From the NCBI GenBank assembly GCA_015223225.1, contig JADFCQ010000002.1, positions 682,001-746,000 on the forward strand: a stretch of DNA of 64,000 nucleotides. The letters run 5' to 3'. Origin of the DNA: Acetobacteraceae bacterium H6797 (GTDB taxonomy: Bacteria > Pseudomonadota > Alphaproteobacteria > Acetobacterales > Acetobacteraceae). This document shows, piece after piece, positions 45,862-54,586 of this stretch. A model generated the notes under the pieces. It did not search any database. It was not told the origin of the DNA and worked only from the letters and a program-made list of their open reading frames with translations. Numbering within the stretch: position 1 is the first letter of the stretch; each line of letters starts with the position of its first letter. Made by a program: the position numbers and the translations under genes.

Positions 45862-46676
45862 TGGCCGCCCGCTTCGCCCTCTGCCTCGCGGCCCTGCTGG
45901 CTTGCGCCCTGCCGAAGGGCGAGGCCGTCGCGCAATCCGCCGCCGCCCAGGCCACCGCCGCCCCGCCAGCGGCGCCCGCCCCGCCCCCGGTTCCGCAGGC
46001 CTCGCTCGTCGCCGAGCTGTCGCAGAGCCGCGTCGAGATCACCACGGGCTTTTCCGGCACCGAGATCCTCGTCTTCGGCTCGACAGACCGCACGCTCGGC
46101 ATCGGGCATGACGAAATCCTGATCCTGGCAGAGGGGCCGCCGCAGCCGCTGGTGGTGCGGCGGAAAATCAACGTCCTCGGCCTCTGGATCAACGGCCCCT
46201 CCGCCCGTTTCAATGCGGTGCCGAGCTTCTACGCCGTGGCGGGCACACGCCCGGCCGCGCTGATGCTCCCCGCGCCGCAGCGCCAGGCGGCGCATATCGG
46301 CCTGGAAAACCTTCCCCTCCGCACGACCCAAGCGGTCGACCCGGAATTCCGCCAGGCGCTGGTCGATCTCAAGACCGCGGCCGACCTCTGGAGCGATGAG
46401 GAAACCCCCGTCGAAATCACGGGCAACCGCCTCTTCCACGCCCGCGTCCCCGTGCCCGCCACGGTGGCGCCGGGCGATTATCACATCGCCGTCCTGCTCG
46501 TGCGCGAGGGGCGGATCGTGGCGCGGCAGGAAATCCCGCTCCGGGTCGAAAGGGCCGGCACGGCGGCGCGGATCAACGATCTCGCCCATGATCAGGGCGC
46601 GATCTACGGCCTCGTCTGCGTCATCGCCGCGGCCCTGGCCGGCTGGCTCGGCAGCATCGTCTTCCGCCGGGGCTGA
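45861..46676 (+). CDS. TIGR02186 family protein
   Basis: A 271-aa envelope protein of unknown function. A signal peptide (ARFALCLAALLACALP) is followed by an Ala/Pro-rich stretch. The main domain begins LVAELSQSRVEITTGFSGTEILVFGSTD, the hallmark of TIGR02186. One C-terminal membrane helix (LVCVIAAALAGWLGSIVF) anchors it with the bulk in the periplasm. Its one-base overlap with the TauE/SafE gene suggests they form one export unit, perhaps with this protein as periplasmic partner; that is inference. Confidence 0.88.
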   Translation: MAARFALCLAALLACALPKGEAVAQSAAAQATAAPPAAPAPPPVPQASLVAELSQSRVEITTGFSGTEILVFGSTDRTLGIGHDEILILAEGPPQPLVVRRKINVLGLWINGPSARFNAVPSFYAVAGTRPAALMLPAPQRQAAHIGLENLPLRTTQAVDPEFRQALVDLKTAADLWSDEETPVEITGNRLFHARVPVPATVAPGDYHIAVLLVREGRIVARQEIPLRVERAGTAARINDLAHDQGAIYGLVCVIAAALAGWLGSIVFRRG

Positions 46677-46722
46677 GCCTCATGCTGGCATGGGGCGCGG
46701 GGCTGCGGTAATCTCGCGGGTG

Positions 46723-47208
46723 ATGAGCGACAGCACCCAGACCAAGCGCGACCGCGTTTTCCTCGTCGTCGTGGACGACAGCCCCGAGCGCAGCATCGCG
46801 CTGCGCTATGCGGCACTCCGCGCCAGGAACAGCGGCGGCCGCATCGCCCTGCTCCGCGTGGTGGAGCCGGTCGGCCTGGTCGAATGGGCCGGCGTGGGCG
46901 TGATGATGCAGGAGGAGCGGCGGCAGGAAGCCGAGAGCATGCTCTCCGGCCTCGCCGCCGAGGTGCAGGAAATCACCGGCGGCATGCCCATCCTGCTGAT
47001 CCGCGAGGGCGATCCGCGCGACCAGCTCCTGGCCCTGCTCGACGAGGATCCGCGCATTTCCATCCTGGTCCTGGCGAGTGCGGCGGGCTCGGGCGGCCCT
47101 GGTCCGCTCATCTCGGCCCTGGTCAGCCGTCATGGCGCCCGGCTGCGGGTGCCGCTGACCATCGTGCCCGGCACGCTCGAGGATGCTGAGCTCGAGCGGA
47201 TTACCTGA
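46723..47208 (+). CDS. universal stress protein family protein
   Basis: A 161-aa UspA-fold protein. It starts DRVFLVVVDDSPERSIALRYAALRARNSGGRIALLRVV and has the later LLIREGDPRDQLLALLDED. The C-terminal part reads SILVLASAAGSGGPGPLISALVSRHGARLRVPLTIVPG, where ATP-binding members have G2xG9xGS/T; here the loop is partly kept. It is the last gene of the TauE-TIGR02186 group, 46 bases downstream, and stops six bases from the convergent hemC. Confidence 0.85.
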   Translation: MSDSTQTKRDRVFLVVVDDSPERSIALRYAALRARNSGGRIALLRVVEPVGLVEWAGVGVMMQEERRQEAESMLSGLAAEVQEITGGMPILLIREGDPRDQLLALLDEDPRISILVLASAAGSGGPGPLISALVSRHGARLRVPLTIVPGTLEDAELERIT

Positions 47209-47214
47209 CCCGCC

Positions 47215-48228
47215 TCAGCTGATGAAGATATCCGCCGGGCTATCCGCGCGCAGGCTGAGGCCGAGCTCGCGGCCCAGCGCCTCCGCCTCCGTCGCCGGCC
47301 CGTGCAGCCCGCGCTTGAGCAGGAAAGAGCCGTCCGGCCGTGCGACCAGGCCCGTCAGCCGCAGCTCGCCATTAGGCAGCAACCGGGCATAACCGCCGAT
47401 CGGCGTGCGGCAGGAGCCGTCCAGCGCCGCGAGCAAAGCGCGCTCGGCCCGCGAGACGGCTCGCGCCTCCCGGTCCTCGATGCCACCCAGCAGCTCATGC
47501 AATTCGCTATCCTCGGCCCGGCAGGTCACGCCGATGATGCCCTGGCAGGCGGCCGGGACCATGCTTTCCGCATCGATCACAACGGCGGCGCGGCCATCCA
47601 GCTCAAGCCGCTTCAGCCCGGCCAGGGCCAGCAGCGTGGCCTTGAACTCGCCGCTCTCCACCCGGGAAAGGCGGGTCTGCACATTGCCGCGGATCATGCC
47701 GACCTTGAGGTCCGGCCGCGCATGCAGCAGTTGAGCCTGGCGGCGCATGCTGGCCGTACCGATGAGGGCGCCGCTCGGCAGCGCGGCGAAGGGGTCGGCC
47801 GGGTCAACCTCGCCCTCGAGCCCGCCGATCACCAGCGCGTCCCGCGCATCCTCGCGCTTGAGGGTGCAGGCCAGGACGATGCCCGGCGGCAGTTCCGTCT
47901 CGAGATCCTTCAGGCTATGGACCGCGAAATCAATCCGCCCATCGAGCAGCTGCTCGTGGATCTCCTTAGCGAAAAGCCCCTTCCCCCCGATCTCGGCCAG
48001 CCGCTTGTCCTGGATGCGGTCGCCCGAGGTGGAGATGACATGCTCCTCGAAAGCCTTGATATTCCGCAGGATCGGGCAGAAATGCGTGACCAGGCTGAGG
48101 AATTCCCGCGTCTGCCACAGTGCCAGCGGCGAACCGCGGGTGCCAACGCGCAAAGGCAGGCCGCGCTGCGCGTGGGGCTTCACGCCCAAAGAGGGTCGAG
48201 GGGCGTGAGAGGGGTGGTCGAGGGACAT
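47215..48228 (-). CDS. hemC: hydroxymethylbilane synthase (porphobilinogen deaminase)
   Basis: Joins four porphobilinogen units into hydroxymethylbilane in haem synthesis. The protein has 337 aa, with LRVGTRGSPLALWQ at the start, DRIQDKRLAEIGGKGLFAKEI, and the dipyrromethane-cofactor cysteine in LDGSCRTPIGGYA. An N-terminal extension of about 25 residues precedes the conserved part. It is divergent from tsaD, with only 43 bases between starts, an arrangement common in alphaproteobacteria. Confidence 0.95.
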   Translation of the reverse strand: MSLDHPSHAPRPSLGVKPHAQRGLPLRVGTRGSPLALWQTREFLSLVTHFCPILRNIKAFEEHVISTSGDRIQDKRLAEIGGKGLFAKEIHEQLLDGRIDFAVHSLKDLETELPPGIVLACTLKREDARDALVIGGLEGEVDPADPFAALPSGALIGTASMRRQAQLLHARPDLKVGMIRGNVQTRLSRVESGEFKATLLALAGLKRLELDGRAAVVIDAESMVPAACQGIIGVTCRAEDSELHELLGGIEDREARAVSRAERALLAALDGSCRTPIGGYARLLPNGELRLTGLVARPDGSFLLKRGLHGPATEAEALGRELGLSLRADSPADIFIS

Positions 48229-48271
48229 GGCCGCGTCATAGAACCGCAGCCTGATTAAGGGAATGTGTGTG

Positions 48272-49321
48272 ATGTCGAAGCAGGGCCCCGTTTTGGGACT
48301 GGAAGCGAGCTGTGACGAAACTGCCGCAGCCCTCCTCGCGCCCGATGGGACGATCCTGGCCGAGGCGGTCCTGAGCCAGGAGGAGGAGCACGCGCCCTAT
48401 GGCGGCGTGGTGCCCGAGATCGCCGCGCGTTCCCACCTCGCGCATCTGCCGCATCTGGCCGAGCAGGTCCTGTCCCGCGCCGGCGTTTCCTGGCAGGAAC
48501 TCGGCGGCGTGGCCGCGACCTCCGGCCCGGGGCTGATCGGGGGGCTGATCGTGGCGGCGGGCGTCGGCAAGGGCATCGCCATGGCGCGGAACCTGCCTTT
48601 CGTCGCGGTGAACCATCTCGAGGGCCATGCGCTCACCGCCCGCCTGCCGGGGCTGGTCGAGGGCGGCGTGGCCTTTCCCTATCTGCTGCTGCTGCTCTCC
48701 GGCGGGCATTGCCAATGCGTGGCCGTCGAGGGGCTCGGCCGGTATCGCAAGCTCGGCGGCACGCTGGATGACGCGGTGGGCGAGGCTTTCGACAAATCCG
48801 CCAAGCTGCTCGGCCTGCCCTGGCCCGGCGGCCCGCATCTGGAGCGGCTGGCGGCCAAGGGCGTCGCGGGCCGCGTCCCCCTGCCCCGTCCGATGATCGG
48901 GCGTGAGGGCTGCGATTTCTCCTTCTCCGGCCTCAAGACAGCCGTAGCCCAGGCCGTGGCCCGGCTGCCGGAAGAGGGCGAGGCGCGGGAGCAGGGCAAG
49001 GCCGATATCGCCGCCAGTTTCCAGGCCTCCGTGACCGCGACGCTCGCCGATCGCGCCGCCCATGCCCTGGCCATGCTGCCCGGCGCCACGGCGCTGGTCG
49101 TCGCGGGCGGTGTGGCGGCCAATCAGGGCGTGCGGGCGGCGCTGACCAGGGTTGCCGCCTCGCGCCGCGTGCCGCTGATCGCACCACCGATTCGACTCTG
49201 CACCGATAATGCGGTCATGATCGCCTGGGCCGGTCTGGAGCGGCTGCGCGCCGGCCTGACGGATGAGGTCGGCCATGCCCCGCGCCCGCGCTGGCCATTG
49301 GAAGAACTTGTCCGTGCGTGA
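48272..49321 (+). CDS. tsaD: tRNA N6-adenosine threonylcarbamoyltransferase
   Basis: Transfers the threonylcarbamoyl group to A37 of ANN-decoding tRNAs, working with TsaB, TsaE and TsaC. The 349 aa begin VLGLEASCDETAAAL. The metal-binding histidines are in VNHLEGHALTA, and ASK-fold ATP loops are seen in LLLLSGGHCQ and VAGGVAANQGVR. The second ATG (48272) is preferred because AAGGGA lies nine bases before it but directly abuts the first ATG at 48263. Confidence 0.95.
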   Translation: MSKQGPVLGLEASCDETAAALLAPDGTILAEAVLSQEEEHAPYGGVVPEIAARSHLAHLPHLAEQVLSRAGVSWQELGGVAATSGPGLIGGLIVAAGVGKGIAMARNLPFVAVNHLEGHALTARLPGLVEGGVAFPYLLLLLSGGHCQCVAVEGLGRYRKLGGTLDDAVGEAFDKSAKLLGLPWPGGPHLERLAAKGVAGRVPLPRPMIGREGCDFSFSGLKTAVAQAVARLPEEGEAREQGKADIAASFQASVTATLADRAAHALAMLPGATALVVAGGVAANQGVRAALTRVAASRRVPLIAPPIRLCTDNAVMIAWAGLERLRAGLTDEVGHAPRPRWPLEELVRA

Positions 49322-49412
49322 AGGCTGCCGTTGAACCAAGCTCTATCTTCGCCGTTTTTTAAGACCAGGGGACCAATCCTCAGCTTTATCGAAACGACCG
49401 GGCGACGAGGAG

Positions 49413-51623
49413 GTGGACGGGAAGGTGGTGGAGATCGTCGATAAGCCAGCTAGCGGAGACGCGGCCGAGCGGGAACCCGAAAGGCTGGCCGCCGTCCGCG
49501 CCCTTCGCCTGCTGGATGCTCAGCGGGAGGAACGCTTCGACCGGATCACCCGCCTCGCCGCCACACTCTGCGAGGCGGAAAGCGCCGCGCTGACCATGAT
49601 CGACGCGGATCGCATCTGGCCCGTCTCGACCTTCAACATGCCGCGGGAGGCCATCCCTCGCGGACAGGGGCTCTGCTATCTCGCCGAGAAAGAGGGCGAG
49701 CTTATCGAGATTCTCGATACCCATGAGCATCCCGTGGCGCGTGAGAGCCCGATCGTCTGCGGGCCGCCCTTCACCCGCTATTACGCCACGGTCCCCATTT
49801 TCTCACGCACCGGCCTGCGCCTCGCCTCCCTGGGGATCGGGGACACGAAGCCGCGCCAGACGCCGCTCTCGCCCGTGCAGCGGCAGGGGCTGATTGATCT
49901 CGCCGCCATGGCGGGCGAGGCCATGGCGCAGAACGAGACCATCGAGCGGCTCCATGCCGAGCGCGGCGAACTGATCACGCATCTCCGTGCCGTGCTTTCC
50001 GCGGCCCCACTGCCCCTCATCGTCGTCGCCGCCGATGGCACGCTGAGAGGCTGGAACCAGGCGGCCGAGCGCGTCTTCGGCTGGCGGGAGGACGAGGTCA
50101 TCGGCCGCTTCGGCCCCCATTGCGGGCCGGAGCACGTCGCGGAGGGCATGATGCTCACCGAGCGCATCATGCAGGGCGAGCGGCTTCAGGGCTTCGAGAC
50201 CATCCGCCGCCGCAAGGACGGCACGCGCATCCCCGTCGCCATCTCCTCGGCGCCGCTGCGGGACGAGGCCGGGGAGATCGCGGGGGCCGTCGTGGTGATG
50301 GAGGATATCTCGCTGCGCCGCATGGCCGAGATCGCGCAGGAGGAGCGGAACATTCGCCTCCGCCGCCAGGGCAATGCACTGCGCATGGCAACGGTGGAAG
50401 CGGCGATCGAGAGCGGCGACGTGCCGCATGCGCTCCAGGCCATCACCCGCGCCACGCTCGCCGCCACTGGCCTCAGCCATGCCCTGATCTGGCTGATCGA
50501 CGAGAAAGGCGCCCGGCTGGAACGGGCCGCCGAGACGGTGACCGGCCGCGCGCCCGAGACGGCCGTGAAGCAGCGCGATATGCTCGCCTCGCTGGAACTG
50601 CCGCCGGACCTCGCCGATTTCATCGCCCGGTATCGCAGCCTCGGCAGCGACGATGCCCTGGCCGACCAGCGACTGTTGCCCTATCTCGACAGCATCGCTT
50701 CCCTCGGCCTGGGTGCCCTGGCTTGCGCGCCCATTTTCATCGGCACCACCCTCCAGGGGCTGCTGGCGGTGCTGCATTATGGCACTCCGCGCCGCTGGCC
50801 GGCCGATGAGCGCGCCTTCCTCGCCTCCCTCTCGGATCTCGCGGCCCTGGCCATCGAGGCTGGCCGCCGCGCCGCCGCGGTCGAACGGCTGGAGAAGGAG
50901 AAGGAGCGCGCCGAGGCCGCGAACCGCGCCAAGGCCCTCTTCCTCGCCAATATGGGCCATGAGCTGCGCACGCCGCTCAATGCCATCATCGGCTTCGCGG
51001 GCCTGCTGCGGGAGCCGAACCTCCCACCCGAGCAGCGGGCTGAATTCGCAGAGCATGTGGGCCAGGCCGGGCGCCATCTGCTCGACGTGTTCAACGATGT
51101 GCTGGAGCAGGCCAGGGTAGATATCGGCACGCTGACCCTGGAATCCCGCCCCCTGAGCGTCGAGCCCCTGTTGCGCGATGCCCTGGCCATGGCGCGGGGC
51201 CCGGCCGACGCGCGGCAGATCGCGCTGCGGGTCGAGGTGGCCGAGAAGCTGCCGGTGGTGCAGGCGGACCCGGTGAAGCTCCGCCAGGCGGTCGTGAACC
51301 TCCTGACCAATGCGGTGAAATTCTCGCCCAGCGAGGGCGAGGTCTCGCTGCGCGCCGCCTGCAACGAGGCGGGCGCCCTCTGTATCGAGGTGAGCGACCA
51401 GGGCCCCGGCGTGCCGCCCGAGGAGCGGGAGCGGGTTTTCGAGCCCTTCACCCAGCTCGATGCAGGGCTCGCCCGCCGCACGGGCGGCGCAGGTCTCGGC
51501 CTTCCGCTAGCGCGGGCCTATGTGGAGCTTCACGGCGGGCGGCTGACGCTGGAAGCCGGGGAGGCGGGCGGCACACTCGCGCGGATCGAACTGCCCGCCA
51601 CCCTGCTGGGCCAGCCCTGGTGA
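49413..51623 (+). CDS. GAF-PAS-GAF sensor histidine kinase (cytosolic)
   Basis: A protein of about 736 aa with no membrane segment. Order: GAF domain (about 20-165), PAS/PAC domain (about 180-305, with WNQAAERVFGWREDEVIGR), second GAF domain (320-480), then HisKA with the phospho-histidine at about His516 in NMGHELRTPLNAIIGFAG, and HATPase with NLLTNAVKFSPSEG, DQGPGVPPEERERVFEPF and GGAGLGLPLA. It has no receiver domain, and no response regulator is adjacent, so it is an orphan kinase. The GTG start at 49413 is uncertain; GTG at 49425 sits 11 bases from AGGAGG. Confidence 0.9.
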   Translation: MDGKVVEIVDKPASGDAAEREPERLAAVRALRLLDAQREERFDRITRLAATLCEAESAALTMIDADRIWPVSTFNMPREAIPRGQGLCYLAEKEGELIEILDTHEHPVARESPIVCGPPFTRYYATVPIFSRTGLRLASLGIGDTKPRQTPLSPVQRQGLIDLAAMAGEAMAQNETIERLHAERGELITHLRAVLSAAPLPLIVVAADGTLRGWNQAAERVFGWREDEVIGRFGPHCGPEHVAEGMMLTERIMQGERLQGFETIRRRKDGTRIPVAISSAPLRDEAGEIAGAVVVMEDISLRRMAEIAQEERNIRLRRQGNALRMATVEAAIESGDVPHALQAITRATLAATGLSHALIWLIDEKGARLERAAETVTGRAPETAVKQRDMLASLELPPDLADFIARYRSLGSDDALADQRLLPYLDSIASLGLGALACAPIFIGTTLQGLLAVLHYGTPRRWPADERAFLASLSDLAALAIEAGRRAAAVERLEKEKERAEAANRAKALFLANMGHELRTPLNAIIGFAGLLREPNLPPEQRAEFAEHVGQAGRHLLDVFNDVLEQARVDIGTLTLESRPLSVEPLLRDALAMARGPADARQIALRVEVAEKLPVVQADPVKLRQAVVNLLTNAVKFSPSEGEVSLRAACNEAGALCIEVSDQGPGVPPEERERVFEPFTQLDAGLARRTGGAGLGLPLARAYVELHGGRLTLEAGEAGGTLARIELPATLLGQPW

Positions 51624-51794
51624 AGGGACATTAAGAAAAATCGACAGACCTCAACAAAGCGCGCGAAATCGTGAGGCATAGCTGCTAATTTCGCCTCCCG
51701 ATCAGCGAAGGCCCGATAGAGGCCAGCCGGAAGCGCGCAGTTTGATGTCCCGTTTCTTTTCCAGGCCGCTCCGGCATGCGGGGCAGTCTCCGAC

Positions 51795-53099
51795 GTGAGC
51801 ACCGTCTCCACCCTTTCCTGGCAGGCCGGCCTGCTCTCGCTCGAGCTTTGCGCCTATCTCGGGCTGCTGCTCCTGCTGTTCCGGATGCGCGAATTCCTGG
51901 GCATCGGCACCTTCCTCTGCGCGCTCGGCAGCCTGCATTTCCTCGAAACCTGGCTCGCGGCGACGGTCTTCGTCAGCCTGCCCTATGGCCTGGCGCTCTC
52001 GCCCGGTTCGGTGGTGCTCTTCACCGGCAAGCTGATGATGATCCTCATGGTCTATATCGTGCAGGATGCGGGCTCGGCGCGGCAGGCGGTCTATGGGCTC
52101 TTCGCGGGCAATATCCTGATGTTCGCCCTGGCCTTCATCATCCGCTGGCATTGGCTGGCCGAATTCGGCCCCGCCCCGGCCTTCGAGATGCTGGACCAGA
52201 TGGGCTGGCTGATGCTCTGGGGCACCACGCTGCTCTTCATCGACTGCATCCTGGCCATCCTGCTCTACGAGAAGATCAGCCGCAGCTTCACGATGTCCCT
52301 CGCGCTGCGCCTCTGGGTCACGGCGGCGATCGTGCTGAGCTTCGACCAACTCGCCTTCTTCAGCGCGCTCCGGCTCACCATCGGCCTGCCCTGGTCGGCC
52401 GCGCTGGCGGGCTGGCTCGGCAAGCTCGCCGTCGCCGCGCTCTGCGCCGCGATCCTCAGCTTTTACCTCCGCCGCTGCGAACCGGCGGCGACACTGGTGA
52501 AGCGCAGTTCGCGCCAGCTCGGCGATATTTTCGACGTGCTCACCTATCGCCAACGCTACGAGCAACTCGCCGCCGCTTCGGATCGCGATGCGCTAACCGG
52601 CGTGCTCCATCGCGGCCAGTTCGATCTCCTGGGCCGGCAGGGGATGGAGGATGCGAGCCATGGCAAGCCGCTAAGCCTGGTGCTGCTCGACATCGACCAT
52701 TTCAAATCCATCAACGACCGCTTCGGCCATCCCGCCGGCGATGCCGTGCTGCGCCAAGTGGCCGAGGCGCTGGCGGGTGTGCTGGGCGGCCCCCGCCAAG
52801 TGATCCGCTATGGCGGCGAGGAATTCGCGGCCTTCCTGCCCGGGCTGGAGCATGAGCGGGCGCTCGCCGTGGCGGCGAAGCTGCGCGCGGCCGTCTCCTC
52901 CCTCCCCCTAGATGGCCTGCCACCCGAGGCGGCCGCGCTTCGGGTGACGGTGAGCATCGGCGTCGCCACCTCCCCTGCCGATGGGCAGACGCTGGGCCAT
53001 CTTCTCGACATGGCCGATGCCCGTCTCTACGCCGCGAAGAATGCCGGGCGCGACAAGGTCGTCGGCGAGAGGGGCTTCATCGCGCAAGCCTCGGCCTGA
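51795..53099 (+). CDS. membrane-bound diguanylate cyclase (GGDEF)
   Basis: A 434-aa inner-membrane protein. About six to seven hydrophobic helices occupy residues 1-230. The cytosolic GGDEF domain (about 265-425) has LLDIDHFKSINDRFGHPAGD, an intact RYGGEEF active site and VSIGVATSP, so it should make c-di-GMP. The inhibitory RxxD site before GGEEF is absent (GGPR in its place), so product inhibition through that site is not expected. GTG start at 51795. It lies 171 bases after the kinase, the likely upstream partner if any. Confidence 0.9.
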   Translation: MSTVSTLSWQAGLLSLELCAYLGLLLLLFRMREFLGIGTFLCALGSLHFLETWLAATVFVSLPYGLALSPGSVVLFTGKLMMILMVYIVQDAGSARQAVYGLFAGNILMFALAFIIRWHWLAEFGPAPAFEMLDQMGWLMLWGTTLLFIDCILAILLYEKISRSFTMSLALRLWVTAAIVLSFDQLAFFSALRLTIGLPWSAALAGWLGKLAVAALCAAILSFYLRRCEPAATLVKRSSRQLGDIFDVLTYRQRYEQLAAASDRDALTGVLHRGQFDLLGRQGMEDASHGKPLSLVLLDIDHFKSINDRFGHPAGDAVLRQVAEALAGVLGGPRQVIRYGGEEFAAFLPGLEHERALAVAAKLRAAVSSLPLDGLPPEAAALRVTVSIGVATSPADGQTLGHLLDMADARLYAAKNAGRDKVVGERGFIAQASA

Positions 53100-53215
53100 C
53101 TGCATAAAAGCCGGGCATTACAGGGCTGGAAGCGGCGATTTCATTCCGCGACCCGGCTTGGCATCCCCGCCCATGGGCGCAACCCTGCCGCCTCTATCGG
53201 TGCGGAGCGGATGCG

Positions 53216-54523
53216 ATGGCGACAAAATTTCACCTGGGGTGGTTCCTGCAGGGTTCGAGCGTGCAGGCCTGGGGCGAGCCCTGGACGGGCAATATCGGCA
53301 CGGATTGGATGCAGCCGCGCTTCTTCATGGAGATGGCGCAGAATCTCGAGCGCGTCGGCTTCGACTACATCCTGATCGAGGATAGTTCCTATATCGGCGA
53401 GAGCTTCAACGGCCGCGGCATCTATCTCAACGCCGCCCTCTCCGTACCCCGGCAGGACCCGTCGGTCGTGGCCGCGCTGATGACGCAGGTGACGAAGCGC
53501 ATCGGCATCGTCCCCACCTTCGGCACCTTCGCCTATCCGCCCTATCTCCTCGCCCGCCTCGTCGCGACACTGGACCAGGTTTCGGCCGGGCGCATCGGCT
53601 GGAACATGGTCACCGGCAGTTCCGACTATGCCGCGCGCAATTTCGGCCTGCCCGGCATGCCGGACCATGACCTGCGCTACGACATGGCCGACGAATATAT
53701 CGACGTGGTCAAGAAGCTCTGGGCCTCCTGGGAGCCGGGCGCGCTCGTCGCCGACAACCAGACCGGCGTTTTCGCCGATCCGTCCAAGGTCCATAGCGTC
53801 GATTTCGAGGGCAAGTGGTACAAGGTGCGCGGCCCGCTCAATTCCGGCCCCGCGCCCCAGGGCCAGCCCGTCATCGCCCAGGCCGGCGGCTCGCCGCGCG
53901 GGCGGCAATTCGCGGCCGGCCATGCCGATACCATCGTCACCTCGGTGAAGGGCATCGCGGGCATGAAGGCCTATCGCGACGATGTCCGCGCGCGGGCCAA
54001 GGCCCTCGGCCGCAACCCCGACCACATCAAGCTGCTCTTCCTCGTGGACCCGATCATCGGCGAAACCATGGAAGAGGCCGAGATGAAGAAGGCCCGCAAG
54101 GCCGCCCGCGCCGCCGAGCGTCTGCATGAGCGCCTCGCCCATTTCGGCAAGACGCTGAATATCGACTTCTCCACCATGGATCTCGACAAGCCGATCGGCG
54201 AGCTGACCACCAACGGCCATCAGCAGAGCCTGGACGAGTTCAAGAAGAAGGCCGGCAACAAGACCCTGCGCGAGGCGATGGCGGAGTGGAACAGCACCTC
54301 GCTCTGCGTCGAGTTGCTGGGCACGCCCGATGCCATCGCCTCGCAGATGGAAGAGGCGATGCAGGAAGTCGGCGGCGACGGCTTCCTCTTCTCCATGCCC
54401 AATGTCAGCCGCCGCACCGTCGCCGAAGTCACCGACGGGCTGCTACCGGCGCTTCAGGCGCGCGGGCTGGTGCGGAAGAAATACGCCTTCGAGCAACTCA
54501 GGGACAATCTGCTCGAATACTGA
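53216..54523 (+). CDS. NtaA/SnaA/DszA family flavin-dependent monooxygenase
   Basis: A 435-aa FMNH2-dependent monooxygenase of the luciferase-like superfamily. The stretches FHLGWFLQGSSVQAWG, GRIGWNMVTGSSDYAARNFG and QAGGSPRGRQFAAGHAD are signatures of the NtaA/SnaA/DszA group, which oxidise compounds such as nitrilotriacetate, pristinamycin IIB or dibenzothiophene sulfone. A separate flavin reductase would be needed and is not nearby. It is convergent with the ring-opening amidohydrolase gene. Confidence 0.9.
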   Translation: MATKFHLGWFLQGSSVQAWGEPWTGNIGTDWMQPRFFMEMAQNLERVGFDYILIEDSSYIGESFNGRGIYLNAALSVPRQDPSVVAALMTQVTKRIGIVPTFGTFAYPPYLLARLVATLDQVSAGRIGWNMVTGSSDYAARNFGLPGMPDHDLRYDMADEYIDVVKKLWASWEPGALVADNQTGVFADPSKVHSVDFEGKWYKVRGPLNSGPAPQGQPVIAQAGGSPRGRQFAAGHADTIVTSVKGIAGMKAYRDDVRARAKALGRNPDHIKLLFLVDPIIGETMEEAEMKKARKAARAAERLHERLAHFGKTLNIDFSTMDLDKPIGELTTNGHQQSLDEFKKKAGNKTLREAMAEWNSTSLCVELLGTPDAIASQMEEAMQEVGGDGFLFSMPNVSRRTVAEVTDGLLPALQARGLVRKKYAFEQLRDNLLEY

Positions 54524-54528
54524 TGGAC

Positions 54529-54573
54529 TATGGGGCGCCGCCCCCATACCCCGGCCGGGGAGGTATGACCTCC
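54529..54573. terminator. two hairpins between convergent genes
   Basis: TATGGGG/CCCCATA with a six-base loop (54529-54548) and GGAGGT/ACCTCC around ATG (54559-54573) sit between the stops of the monooxygenase and the amidohydrolase. No T-run is present; likely a bidirectional transcript end. Confidence 0.4.
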
Positions 54574-54586
54574 TCGGGCCGCCCAG

